21,130 bases of DNA. Source: a virus. Every line of letters starts with the position of its first letter. Position 1 is the stretch's first letter. The position numbers were made by a program, and so were the translations under genes. The stretch lies in the IMG/VR virus record IMGVR_UViG_3300037843_000081, positions 1 to 21,130 of that record; one strand, given 5' to 3'. A model generated the notes under the pieces. The model was not told the origin of the DNA, did no database searches, and worked only from the letters and a program-made list of their open reading frames with translations. Shown here one piece after another: positions 7,179-14,176 of this stretch.

Positions 7179-7634
7179 ATGCGCGCGCTGCTCCTGCTGA
7201 TGATCGTATCGGGATCGGCCCTCGCTCAAGATAACTTTGCGGCGGCTGGAGTGAGCTACAACCATACCAGCGCCGCTTCATTGGCTGGTACAGCGGTTTA
7301 CGCGCACGCTATTGCCGGAAGTTCCTGGTTCTTTTCCAGCCTGGACGTGCTGTCCGACTCCACTAAGCCGGGAAATGTGTCCACGAACTTCGCCCCTGGC
7401 GTGGCGCAGAAGCTATTCACGGTTCACTGGCTGGGCCTCTATACGGTCACTGGGGCCGGGGTGAGTTGGGCCGGGTCGAACACCGGCTGGACCTGGAGCG
7501 GCGGCGAGATGCCCATCATCCATTTGCCGCGCGGGTTTGTTATCGCACTTCCGGTGCGGTTCGTCAAAAGCAGCGTGAACAACAACTCCAACTATCAAGT
7601 GATCGCCACATTCCTGATTGGCAAAGGATGGTAA
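7179..7634 (+). CDS. exported beta-rich protein, possible outer-membrane barrel
   Basis: A 151-residue protein with a clear signal peptide: MRALLLLMIVSGSALA, likely cleaved before Gln17. The mature part (~135 residues) is rich in Ser, Gly, aromatic and alternating hydrophobic residues (SSWFFSSLDVL, LYTVTGAGVSWAG, FVIALPVRFVKSSV) and ends on a strand, NYQVIATFLIGKGW, with a terminal aromatic. That is the usual mark recognised by the Gram-negative barrel-insertion machinery. A small outer-membrane barrel, comparable in concept to phage-encoded Lom of lambda, is therefore plausible, but at this size a secreted beta-protein is also possible. The gene follows the possible lipoprotein by three bases, so they are probably co-translated. 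Confidence 0.55.
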   Translation: MRALLLLMIVSGSALAQDNFAAAGVSYNHTSAASLAGTAVYAHAIAGSSWFFSSLDVLSDSTKPGNVSTNFAPGVAQKLFTVHWLGLYTVTGAGVSWAGSNTGWTWSGGEMPIIHLPRGFVIALPVRFVKSSVNNNSNYQVIATFLIGKGW

Positions 7635-7641
7635 GTGGGCT

Positions 7642-7797
7642 ATGCTGATTCTAATCATCATTCTGATTCTGCTGTTCGGCTCGGGCGGAGGTTGGTACGG
7701 CTATAACCGCTTCGGCGCAGGGGGCGGGTTCGGTATCAGTCTCGGTACCATTCTGCTAATCCTGCTCATAGCCTACCTGTTGGGCGGATTCCGCTAA
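7642..7797 (+). CDS. DUF3309-like small membrane protein
   Basis: A 51-residue peptide that begins MLILIIILILLFGSG and ends GTILLILLIAYLLGGFR. Two hydrophobic segments (about residues 2-12 and 33-48) flank a Gly/aromatic loop (GGGWYGYNRFGAGGGFG). This hydrophobic, Gly-Trp-Tyr loop, hydrophobic pattern is that of the DUF3309 family of tiny membrane proteins, common in proteobacteria and acidobacteria and of unknown function. A phage copy is unusual. Downstream by ten bases is the peptidase gene. It could act as a small lysis or membrane-targeting peptide, but that is a guess. Confidence 0.65.
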   Translation: MLILIIILILLFGSGGGWYGYNRFGAGGGFGISLGTILLILLIAYLLGGFR

Positions 7798-7807
7798 GGG
7801 GCCTACC

Positions 7808-9658
7808 ATGCCAGAATTTACATGGAAGCTCGGTCGGAACCCGAGTCCGCCCGATGATCGCAATCTGAAGCTCACCAAATACCTAACCATAGGGAAACTG
7901 CCGCCCACGCCGCAGAGCGTCCAGTACAGCCCCGCCGTGATGAAGCAGGGCGGCTACCGGATGCTGCTGAACGACCGATATGGTTGCCACGATGCCACAA
8001 CTGAGGTGCTGACAGAGAAAGGCTGGCAGCCCTGGCCGGAATATGACGGCTCCCCGTTGGGGACGATGAACCAAACTACAGGCCTCCTAGAGTTCCAGCA
8101 GCCGTCTGCTCTTCAGCGGTGGGACTACGACGGCCCAATGTACTTTGCCGACCATAGGAGTCTGGACTTTGGCCTAACACCCAATCACCGCATGTTTCAC
8201 CGGCCCTATGTAATCCCGTACCAAGACGGGCAGTACGTTCCTGGGACTTCCGGTTACGGCCACTATCAGTTCTCCCCGATCTCGGAGTTGGGCACGCGGG
8301 TTGCTTTACCAGCATCGACTACCGGATTCCTGGGGGCGGAGTTGCGATCCCTGCGGATTGGAGGCAGGGACTGGGATGGTGACGATTTTCTGGCCATCCT
8401 GGCACTGGTCCTTTCCGATGGATACGTCAGTAACGCCGAGCACCACCGAGATACGATAAGTTTCTGTTGCTTTCGGGAAGATCGGCGCGAGATGGTGGCG
8501 GCGCTTGCATGTCGGCTTGGCATCAGCGAGTTCCCCAAGCGCAGGGGCGTATGGCAGTTCACGGATGGCGCTCTCGCAGAGTGGATGAAGGTGAACTGCT
8601 ACACGAACCCGACCCTGAAGAGTCCATTCAAGCGGGTTCCCGACATTGTCAAGGTGGCGTCCGTTTCGCAAGTACAAGGCTTCTTGAAGTTCTACGGAGA
8701 TCAGCACGTTTCAGGGGAGGGCTCCCGGAGCTTCAGTTCCACCAGTAGGCGCATGATTGATGACCTACAAGAACTTCTTCTGCGAATTGGCAAACGCGGG
8801 GGCATCTATTCTCGCCCAATGCGCGACGGGATAATCAAAGGCAAGATAGTCACCGGGGCAACGGACCACGACGATCACACATTGACGGAATGGAGAATGC
8901 AGGGCCTAGTTACCCTTCAAAGGCTATCAAGCAAGCCAACCGTTCAGATTGACCACTATCGCGGGGAGGTGTTCTGCGCCACGGTCCCTAACTCAACCCT
9001 GGTGACGCGGCGCAATGGACAGGTTCTTATCTCAGGAAACTGCTGTGTACCCGCGCAGATGTGCCACACTGTTATGCAGCACGCCGCCAATGCGGGACAT
9101 CCTATGCCGGTGCCGAGCGATGCCGAAGTGATTTCGCTGTACTCGGCCATCGGCGGCTATGTTCCCGGCGATCCATCAACCGACAACGGATGCGATATGT
9201 TGACCGCGTTGAACTACTGGCGCAACACGGGCATCACCATCGGCGGCGTTGTGCATAAGATTGGTGCATTCGCGCAGATCAACTTAGCCGATCCCGACGA
9301 AATCAACGCGGCCCTTTGGATCTTCGGTTCGACCTTCGATGGCGTAAACCTTCCTGCCGCCATGCAGAATTCTAACTTCTGGGGTAATATCCCATCCGAC
9401 CTGAGCGGGGATTGGGAACCCGGTAGTTGGGGCGGGCACTGCGTCGGTCAGGCAGACGCCACACTGGACCCAAACCTAGACCTCTACCAGACAGTTACGT
9501 GGGGCGGATTGATGGCAACCGACGCCACATTCATGAAGGCCTATTGCGACGAGGCTTATGTGGTCATCTCGCAAGACTGGCTCGCCGACAACGGGCAATG
9601 CCCGGCTGGGTTCGACATCGCCGCATTGACGGACGATCTGGCTGCGGTGTCCGCATAA
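7808..9658 (+). CDS. papain-like cysteine peptidase interrupted by an intein
   Basis: A 616-residue precursor, AAGGGG before the ATG. Residues 1-59 and 412-616 are the host protein (264 residues after splicing). It resembles a papain-fold peptidase family seen in bacteria and phages, whose members run 'NDRYGDCvxAgxxH'. Here the joined sequence reads NDRYG then CCVPAQMCH, placing the predicted nucleophile at Cys413. A second active-site signature is GGHCVG with His544, followed by TWGG (564-567), and the tail CDEAYVVISQDWL is typical of the family. No signal peptide is seen. The substrate is unknown; the location beside a holin-like gene permits a lysis role. Residues 60-411 are the intein, listed separately. 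Confidence 0.8.
   Translation: MPEFTWKLGRNPSPPDDRNLKLTKYLTIGKLPPTPQSVQYSPAVMKQGGYRMLLNDRYGCHDATTEVLTEKGWQPWPEYDGSPLGTMNQTTGLLEFQQPSALQRWDYDGPMYFADHRSLDFGLTPNHRMFHRPYVIPYQDGQYVPGTSGYGHYQFSPISELGTRVALPASTTGFLGAELRSLRIGGRDWDGDDFLAILALVLSDGYVSNAEHHRDTISFCCFREDRREMVAALACRLGISEFPKRRGVWQFTDGALAEWMKVNCYTNPTLKSPFKRVPDIVKVASVSQVQGFLKFYGDQHVSGEGSRSFSSTSRRMIDDLQELLLRIGKRGGIYSRPMRDGIIKGKIVTGATDHDDHTLTEWRMQGLVTLQRLSSKPTVQIDHYRGEVFCATVPNSTLVTRRNGQVLISGNCCVPAQMCHTVMQHAANAGHPMPVPSDAEVISLYSAIGGYVPGDPSTDNGCDMLTALNYWRNTGITIGGVVHKIGAFAQINLADPDEINAALWIFGSTFDGVNLPAAMQNSNFWGNIPSDLSGDWEPGSWGGHCVGQADATLDPNLDLYQTVTWGGLMATDATFMKAYCDEAYVVISQDWLADNGQCPAGFDIAALTDDLAAVSA
7985..9040 (+). mobile_element. intein with LAGLIDADG homing endonuclease domain
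   Basis: A 352-residue in-frame insert (precursor residues 60-411) with the diagnostic blocks of inteins. Block A begins at Cys60 (CHDATTEVLTEKGW). Block B contains TPNH (124-127), with the usual Thr and His. A first LAGLIDADG-like helix is FLAILALVLSDGY (Asp204) and a degenerate second is FLKFYGDQHVS (Asp298). Block F is EVFCATVPNSTLVT (387-400). Block G is VLISGN with Asn411 followed by Cys412 as the +1 nucleophile. So it should self-splice by the Cys/Cys route. The penultimate residue is Gly instead of the common His, which can slow Asn cyclisation. The insertion lies one residue before the predicted catalytic Cys413, a conserved site as inteins prefer. Confidence 0.85.
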
Positions 9659-9667
9659 AGGAAAGTC

Positions 9668-10036
9668 ATGCTCTCAACCGAACTTGGAAGTCAGGCGGGC
9701 GTCAGCGTCATCCTGGTCTACCTGCTCCAATGGCTCAAAGGCTCACCGTGGTTTCCCTGGCTCTCAGCGAGAACGGACACCATTAACCGGGTGCTGGCGA
9801 TTGCCGTTGCCTTCTTCACCTCGGTTGGCTTTCAGGTCTCAATGACCGGTACCTGGACATCGGGTGGCACGCTGGTCATCCAGATCCCGGCCGCCACCGC
9901 CGTCCTCTCCGTAATCCTGCACACCGCCTCACAGAGCGGGTTCCAGGAACTCTTCTACAAACTGGCGGTCAAGCCGCCACGCGAGCCCCTGCTCAAACTC
10001 AGCAAAGACGATTCAGTCTGCGTAACGAAAGGGTGA
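9668..10036 (+). CDS. holin-like small membrane protein
   Basis: A 122-residue protein with AAGGAAAG before the ATG. Three hydrophobic segments are visible, around residues 9-23 (QAGVSVILVYLLQWL), 41-57 (RVLAIAVAFFTSVGFQV) and a weaker one at 68-85 (TLVIQIPAATAVLSVIL). The tail is charged (KPPREPLLKLSKDD), as in many holins. Holins open the inner membrane at lysis. The placement right after the peptidase and right before another two-helix membrane protein supports a lysis cassette. The weak third segment, and the lack of a recognisable family, leave the function uncertain. Confidence 0.5.
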   Translation: MLSTELGSQAGVSVILVYLLQWLKGSPWFPWLSARTDTINRVLAIAVAFFTSVGFQVSMTGTWTSGGTLVIQIPAATAVLSVILHTASQSGFQELFYKLAVKPPREPLLKLSKDDSVCVTKG

Positions 10037-10041
10037 GTTCA

Positions 10042-10203
10042 ATGACCGTTTCAATTCTCTTCCTGGTGATCGCCGTGGTACTGTTCGGTATCGGCGCATG
10101 GTCGCGCTGGTGGAACAGCCCACAGCCGTACTATCCGTCATTCGTCTGCGGCGGCTTGTTCTTCTGGGCACTATCCCAATTGTGGCCCATGATCTCCAAG
10201 TAG
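10042..10203 (+). CDS. small two-helix membrane protein
   Basis: A 53-residue peptide, five bases after the holin-like gene, with AAAGGGTGAG before the ATG. Two membrane segments are clear: residues 3-19 (VSILFLVIAVVLFGIGA) and about 33-49 (SFVCGGLFFWALSQLWP). They are separated by an aromatic, Pro-rich loop (RWWNSPQPYYP). No family is recognised. Its size and location suggest a second holin or antiholin, by inference only. Confidence 0.55.
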   Translation: MTVSILFLVIAVVLFGIGAWSRWWNSPQPYYPSFVCGGLFFWALSQLWPMISK

Positions 10204-10227
10204 CGGCAGGCCCATAAATTAAGCGCA

Positions 10228-10257
10228 GGGGACCGTCGCCTAAGGGCGACGGTCTCC
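10228..10257 (+). terminator. strong hairpin, possible terminator or mRNA processing site
   Basis: Two 13-base arms (10228-10240 and 10245-10257) pair perfectly apart from one G-T wobble, around a TAAG loop. The 3' flank is TTGAGAAAA, not a T-run, so it is a poor intrinsic terminator on the + strand. It may stall or protect transcripts, or separate the envelope genes from what follows. Confidence 0.45.
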
Positions 10258-10270
10258 TTGAGAAAATCGT

Positions 10271-10552
10271 ATGATGACAATTCTAAACTTGGTTCACCAG
10301 ATCATCGCCCTACTGCGAAATGTGCTAACGAACCAAGCCAATTTGGCCTCACAGGTCAAAGTAGGGCAGTCGGGGCTTTCGGCTCAGATTGCTGCCGTGC
10401 GATCCCTCGTCCAGCAGCAAGGCGAGGCTCAAGTTCTTACGCTGGCTCAGATCACGGACAGTCTCGCAGTCATCGAGAAGGCCGTTTTCTACATACCAGG
10501 ACCGCCAGTGAAGTTGCAAATCACTCTCGGGAAACCGCAACCACAGAAATAG
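10271..10552 (+). CDS. small coiled-coil protein, unknown function
   Basis: A 93-residue protein, starting at one of two adjacent ATGs (10271 or 10274). The first ~75 residues are helical with heptad-like hydrophobics (ILNLVHQIIALLRNVL, LSAQIAAVRSLVQQQ, LAQITDSLAVIEKAVF). A Pro-rich turn then leads to a strand-like tail ending KLQITLGKPQPQK. No signal peptide is present. A competing frame from 10258 to 10578 has irregular composition and is judged a shadow. The ribosome binding site is weak. The short tail motif 'ITLGxPxxQ' also closes the next protein. Confidence 0.55.
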   Translation: MMTILNLVHQIIALLRNVLTNQANLASQVKVGQSGLSAQIAAVRSLVQQQGEAQVLTLAQITDSLAVIEKAVFYIPGPPVKLQITLGKPQPQK

Positions 10553-10570
10553 AATCCTATAGGAGTTCAC

Positions 10571-10915
10571 ATGGCTAATTTCCAACTTCAAGATGCACAG
10601 AAGGTCTCGTATGCGGTGGCTGTCACCGACGTAGACAACAACCCGACAACCCTCCAGCCCGGCGATGTGGTGACTGCCATTTCGTCCATGCCCGCCTCTT
10701 TGGCCGTCGTGCCCGACGCGACTCCTGTAGCTGGCAGCGTGGCCTCCGGCTTCCTGGTGGCTAGCTCGACGCTCGCACTCAGCGTTACGTTCACGGTGAC
10801 GATCACTCCGGCTGCCACTGGCGCAGCGGCCATCGTTGCCACCGACCTGATTGATGTGGTCGCTGGTGCCGATACCGGTGTGACCATTACGCTCGGCACG
10901 CCCGTCAGCCAGTAA
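10571..10915 (+). CDS. Ig-like beta-sandwich protein, possible virion decoration
   Basis: A 114-residue protein with TAGGAG before the ATG. It is Thr/Val/Ala-rich with alternating strands: KVSYAVAVTDVDNNPTTLQP, GDVVTAISSMPASLAVVPDA, LALSVTFTVTITPAATGAAA, DTGVTITLGTPVSQ. This resembles bacterial Ig-like (Big2-type) domains that phages fuse to or carry beside virion proteins to decorate capsids or tails. No signal peptide or catalytic motif is visible. A UUCG terminator follows directly, so it ends a transcription unit. Confidence 0.6.
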   Translation: MANFQLQDAQKVSYAVAVTDVDNNPTTLQPGDVVTAISSMPASLAVVPDATPVAGSVASGFLVASSTLALSVTFTVTITPAATGAAAIVATDLIDVVAGADTGVTITLGTPVSQ

Positions 10916-10928
10916 CTCTTGCAAGAGT
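10915..10928. repeat. 14-base perfect palindrome after an Ig-like gene
   Basis: ACTCTTGCAAGAGT is a perfect two-fold palindrome that overlaps the stop codon region of the upstream gene and sits just before the terminator. It could be an operator half-pair for a dimeric repressor, or only the outer part of the terminator region. It is recorded because it is exact and intergenic. Confidence 0.3.
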
Positions 10929-10933
10929 GTAAG

Positions 10934-10961
10934 CCGGGGGCTTCGGCCCCCGGTATTGTTT
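10934..10961 (+). terminator. intrinsic terminator with UUCG tetraloop
   Basis: An eight-base GC stem, CCGGGGGC (10934-10941) with GCCCCCGG (10946-10953), is closed by the very stable C-UUCG-G tetraloop and followed by TATTGTTT. It lies between two + strand genes, so it should end transcription of the envelope block or attenuate into the portal operon. Confidence 0.8.
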
Positions 10962-10977
10962 CGTAGAAAGGTCAACC

Positions 10978-11562
10978 ATGCCCGTCCAGCCGTCTATCCA
11001 TATCCCTTTGACGCTCGTACTTCGGGAGGAAACCGCGAAGCAATTCCAGGACTCCCTGAAAGATGTCCCCTTCACCGATTGGCTGGCTACCAGAGCACGG
11101 CTTTGGTTCGAGAATTATGCTAACGGCGGCGTCATGCTGTCGCCCGATCAGGTCAAGAAGATCGAGGAAACTGTCGAAAAGCCAGTCAGCAACGGCAGCG
11201 ATGTTGTGAATGCCGTTGGGGCAAGCCGCAATATCCAGGACGGCTCCCACACGTTTCTCTTGACGTTGGACCCAACTTGGGTGCAGCCGCTTAAAGATCG
11301 CGCTGCCGAGATGGGCCGCACGCCAGAGGAGCTTATCGACGATATGTTCTCCATCGGCATGGAGAACAACTGGGCCTATTCGCTAGACCCGGCGTATCAG
11401 CCTCCGGTGTATTTCCCGCATCCTGAGATTCTGAAGGGGCTGACGGGGAAAGATCGCCCAACCGGCGCGGAGGTTGAAAAGGGTATCCAGCAACTCGTTA
11501 CGGAAGCGCGGAAGGCCGTGGATCGGGCAAAGGCGCTGGAGGCTCCGGTAGAGGTTGCCTAA
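10978..11562 (+). CDS. hypothetical protein with RHH-like segments
   Basis: A 194-residue protein with AGAAAGG before the ATG. Two parts each look like a strand followed by helices: residues ~7-48 (IHIPLTLVLREETAKQFQDS, then DWLATRARLWFENY) and ~92-130 (FLLTLDPTWVQPLKDRAAEM, then RTPEELIDDMFSIGMENNW). The second resembles the ribbon-helix-helix layout ('ld..w...l...A...g.s.eelI'). Residues 150-194 are a charged helical tail. If both are RHH units, one chain would contain a dimer-like pair, but this is inference. The stop overlaps the next ATG (TAATG at 11560-11564), so it is co-translated with the zinc-ribbon protein. Confidence 0.5.
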   Translation: MPVQPSIHIPLTLVLREETAKQFQDSLKDVPFTDWLATRARLWFENYANGGVMLSPDQVKKIEETVEKPVSNGSDVVNAVGASRNIQDGSHTFLLTLDPTWVQPLKDRAAEMGRTPEELIDDMFSIGMENNWAYSLDPAYQPPVYFPHPEILKGLTGKDRPTGAEVEKGIQQLVTEARKAVDRAKALEAPVEVA

Positions 11563-12077
11563 TGCCAATTTATGAATTCGCCTGCGCTCACGAAGGATGC
11601 TACTTGCAGGGGCGCGTCTGGGAAGCCTACTTCACGAAGATTGGTGCTACGATGCCCAACTGTGTGGAGTGTGGCAATCCGACGCAGCTTATGCCTTCAA
11701 TCTCCCACGCCATCTGGTTGGGCACTCTCGACAAGTACAACCAGCCGGGATGCGTAACCCAGAACCCCACAGAGGACGGCGGGCACGTCGCCTATCGGGT
11801 CAGAAGTAGCCGTATGGTGGATGGCTCCCCTGAGCCCGTTCGCATCCGCACAGTTCAAGAGCAGAGGGAGTATTGCAAGGCCGAAGGACTGACAATGCCG
11901 AGCGACATGCCGCCGCACGCGGAGTATTCGGCTAAGGGGGCAAGCTGCCAAGGAATGCCGGGGTGCTGGGCCAGTGTCAACGAGGATTTTATTGCAGAGC
12001 AGAAAGCAAAGCCCCTACCGCCAGAGGCACCGGCTCCCATCACTGTGGTTGAGCGGTCTGTGGAGGTTGCGGACTAG
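11562..12077 (+). CDS. FmdB-type zinc-ribbon protein
   Basis: A 171-residue protein beginning MPIYEFACAHEGC, the typical opening of the FmdB/CxxC zinc-ribbon family (MPxYEYxCxxC). The four ligands would be Cys8, Cys13, Cys34 and Cys37 (PNCVECGNP). FmdB-like proteins are putative regulatory or assembly factors of unclear function, and are frequently found in phage structural regions. The rest (~45-171) has no clear domain but includes more Cys (CQGMPGCW) and a Pro/Ala-rich tail. The ATG overlaps the upstream stop by one base. It directly precedes the portal gene. Confidence 0.7.
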   Translation: MPIYEFACAHEGCYLQGRVWEAYFTKIGATMPNCVECGNPTQLMPSISHAIWLGTLDKYNQPGCVTQNPTEDGGHVAYRVRSSRMVDGSPEPVRIRTVQEQREYCKAEGLTMPSDMPPHAEYSAKGASCQGMPGCWASVNEDFIAEQKAKPLPPEAPAPITVVERSVEVAD

Positions 12078-12104
12078 GGCCTCGATTCAAAGTAACGAGA
12101 GCGT

Positions 12105-14021
12105 TTGTCTGTATCCAGACACGACGAAACTATGGATTTTTTGCCAGTTGGCCCACATTACGGCTCTGACTCAGATGGTGAGAACGCGCATTATGCCACC
12201 GGGAATCAGGGCGAGGACAGGCAGAAGTACCTGTCAGGGTTAGAGCATTGGCGCGAATCCGCAAAAGAGGAAGCCTACAAAACAGCAGACCTGAACCCAG
12301 AAAAGGAAGCTGCTGCTAGGTACATGCGGGCGCTTGGCGGGGAGTATTGGGATCGGCGTAGAGCGAAGTACAAGTCAAAGGTTTTCGACAATCGCCTCAA
12401 CAATTCTCGCATTACCGACCTTTCCCTCCTTACCCAAACCCGTCCTACGATAGACATCTCTACCAAAATTGACGCCTACAAAGGGGAGGCAGACATCGTT
12501 TCTAAGGTCATCCGCTCAGAGTGGCTGACAAGAGACATGGATGCTGAATTCATCCGCGTCAACGACATCACCAAATTGAACGGGACAGGGTTCTGGAAGA
12601 TTGGCGCGGCGTCTCCAGGGATGATGCAGGCTATTTCCTGTGGGCCGGATTCTGTATTCCCGATCCAGCCTGGATTCCATTTACAGAATTCCACAGCCAT
12701 GCTCTACAAGACGTGGAAAGCCCTGTCATATTTCAGGAACAAGTTTCCTTACGGCTGCGCTGGAATTGAAAAAGAACTGTCCGACGTAGAACAGGGCGCG
12801 GGCGGAGCGGCGCAGTTCACGCGGCCTAAAGAATATCCAGAGTACACTTGGGAGCGCTTATCGCCAGCAATGCGGCGCTCTGTTGGGATTCGCATAGGAT
12901 CGGGGGATATTGGCACCAGCGTTTTCAAATCATTGGAAATGCAAGAGTACTACGTCGATGACCCGCAGGTGAACGAATCCAAGAACAAGGTCTTGATGCG
13001 GCATCCCTATCTGCCGCTTACCCTTTACAACTGGTGGTACTGGGTCAACCCCGGAGAGCGTCTGTATCCACGTAAACGGCTCCTGGTGTTTGCGGGCCGC
13101 AGGCTGATGTACGATGGGCCTGCCCCGTTCTGGCATGGGCTGTTCCCCTTCGCTACGCTGCGCCTCAATCCAGTCCCGTGGTCCTTCTGGGGCCTGTCGA
13201 AGTATCGAGACCTGCTACCTCTTAACGAGGGGATGAATGAGATCATCGCTGGCATCCTGGACATGGTGCGGCGGGCTCTCAACCCCACGGTTGTCACCAA
13301 AGCGGGCGCTGTGCCCCAAGCAACGTGGCGGGAGTTCTACCCCGACATGCCAGGGGCAAGACTCTACATGCTGCCGAACAGCAATCCTCAGACGGACGTG
13401 AGGTACATAGCTCCCCCAGAGATCCCCGCGTGGGTGATGCAGGCCCACCAATACCTGTCGATGGAGTTTGACCGCCTTGCCGGGATTGTCGATCCAGGGG
13501 CACTTGGGAAGAAGAAGCAAGTTCCAGGCGGCGACACCATCGAACAGATGCGGGAAATGCTGAACACCCCAACTCAATTGGAATCCCGCTACGGGGAATT
13601 GTTCCTGCGTGATGTGGGCGTACAGGCTATGTCCAACGTTTTCCAATACTTCGAGTTGCCCATGCGGTTGCGACTCTTAGGGAAAGACGGGATCAGCCTG
13701 GAGGACTTCAACTACGAAGGGCCAAATCTCATTCCTGACCACGTAACCCGCGAAGATCACTGGAAGAACTTCTCGATGATGATTACGCCGGGATCGCTGT
13801 TAGGATCTAGCCGTGACCGTGAAAAGCAGACAGCCATCAATATGGCCGCAAAGGGCCTACTGCCCCTGCAATATCTGTGGAGCGTTTTGGAACTCAACCC
13901 GAAACAGCTTATGGAAATGCTCAAGCAGGAACATGAGATGGGTATTGGGGCCAAAGCGCCTAAGCCGTCAGGGCAGTCTGCTCCCAAGATGACGGGTGGC
14001 CAGAAGACGGGGAACGTCTGA
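12105..14021 (+). CDS. portal protein
   Basis: A 638-residue protein, the size of a podovirus-like portal, lying before the scaffold and capsid genes. Support comes from the gene order and from portal-like sequence: an N-terminal helical region with YMRALGGEYWDRRRAKYKSK, then FDNRLNNSRITDLSLLTQTR preceding PTIDI, a mixed core with many Trp/Tyr, and a helical region LNEGMNEIIAGILDMVRRAL, followed by a C-terminal helical part. Portals form the ring at the head vertex through which terminase pumps DNA. The TTG at 12105 has GAGAG close by; an ATG at 12132 (residue 10) lacks a ribosome binding site, so the start is uncertain. No catalytic motif is expected. Confidence 0.85.
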   Translation: MSVSRHDETMDFLPVGPHYGSDSDGENAHYATGNQGEDRQKYLSGLEHWRESAKEEAYKTADLNPEKEAAARYMRALGGEYWDRRRAKYKSKVFDNRLNNSRITDLSLLTQTRPTIDISTKIDAYKGEADIVSKVIRSEWLTRDMDAEFIRVNDITKLNGTGFWKIGAASPGMMQAISCGPDSVFPIQPGFHLQNSTAMLYKTWKALSYFRNKFPYGCAGIEKELSDVEQGAGGAAQFTRPKEYPEYTWERLSPAMRRSVGIRIGSGDIGTSVFKSLEMQEYYVDDPQVNESKNKVLMRHPYLPLTLYNWWYWVNPGERLYPRKRLLVFAGRRLMYDGPAPFWHGLFPFATLRLNPVPWSFWGLSKYRDLLPLNEGMNEIIAGILDMVRRALNPTVVTKAGAVPQATWREFYPDMPGARLYMLPNSNPQTDVRYIAPPEIPAWVMQAHQYLSMEFDRLAGIVDPGALGKKKQVPGGDTIEQMREMLNTPTQLESRYGELFLRDVGVQAMSNVFQYFELPMRLRLLGKDGISLEDFNYEGPNLIPDHVTREDHWKNFSMMITPGSLLGSSRDREKQTAINMAAKGLLPLQYLWSVLELNPKQLMEMLKQEHEMGIGAKAPKPSGQSAPKMTGGQKTGNV

Positions 14022-14026
14022 AGTGT

Positions 14027-14103
14027 GCGCCCATGGCTCAATTGGATAAAGCAACTGACTCTTAATCAGTAGATTGAAGGTTCGACTCCTTCTGGGCGCA
14101 CCA
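14027..14103 (+). tRNA. tRNA-Lys (anticodon CUU)
   Basis: A complete 77-base tRNA with encoded CCA. The acceptor arms GCGCCCA and TGGGCGC pair fully, followed by discriminator A and CCA at 14101-14103. The anticodon arm is ACTGA, loop CTCTTAA, TCAGT, giving anticodon CUU for AAG lysine codons. The T arm is GAAGG, TTCGACT, CCTTC. The D stem has three pairs and one C-A mismatch. It starts five bases after the portal stop. Phage tRNAs usually compensate codon-usage differences with the host; some also serve as attachment sites, for which no evidence is seen. Confidence 0.95.
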
Positions 14104-14176
14104 TCCTAAGCCCCTTAGCCGATTTATTAGTAACGGTTGGGACTCCAGCCAAAACTGAGAAAGGGGGATCTACATT

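Noticed and set aside
6597-7265. 222-residue minus-strand frame opposite the possible lipoprotein
   Set aside because: Arg/Gly/His-rich translation typical of the antisense of GC-rich codons; the plus-strand gene has a signal peptide and a strong ribosome binding site.
10258-10578. Alternative 106-residue plus frame overlapping the coiled-coil gene
   Set aside because: Irregular composition without heptads and overlap with the ribosome binding site of the next gene; the 10271 frame is more natural.
12132-12134. ATG as portal start
   Set aside because: No ribosome binding site upstream, while the TTG at 12105 has a GAGAG close by; left as uncertain.
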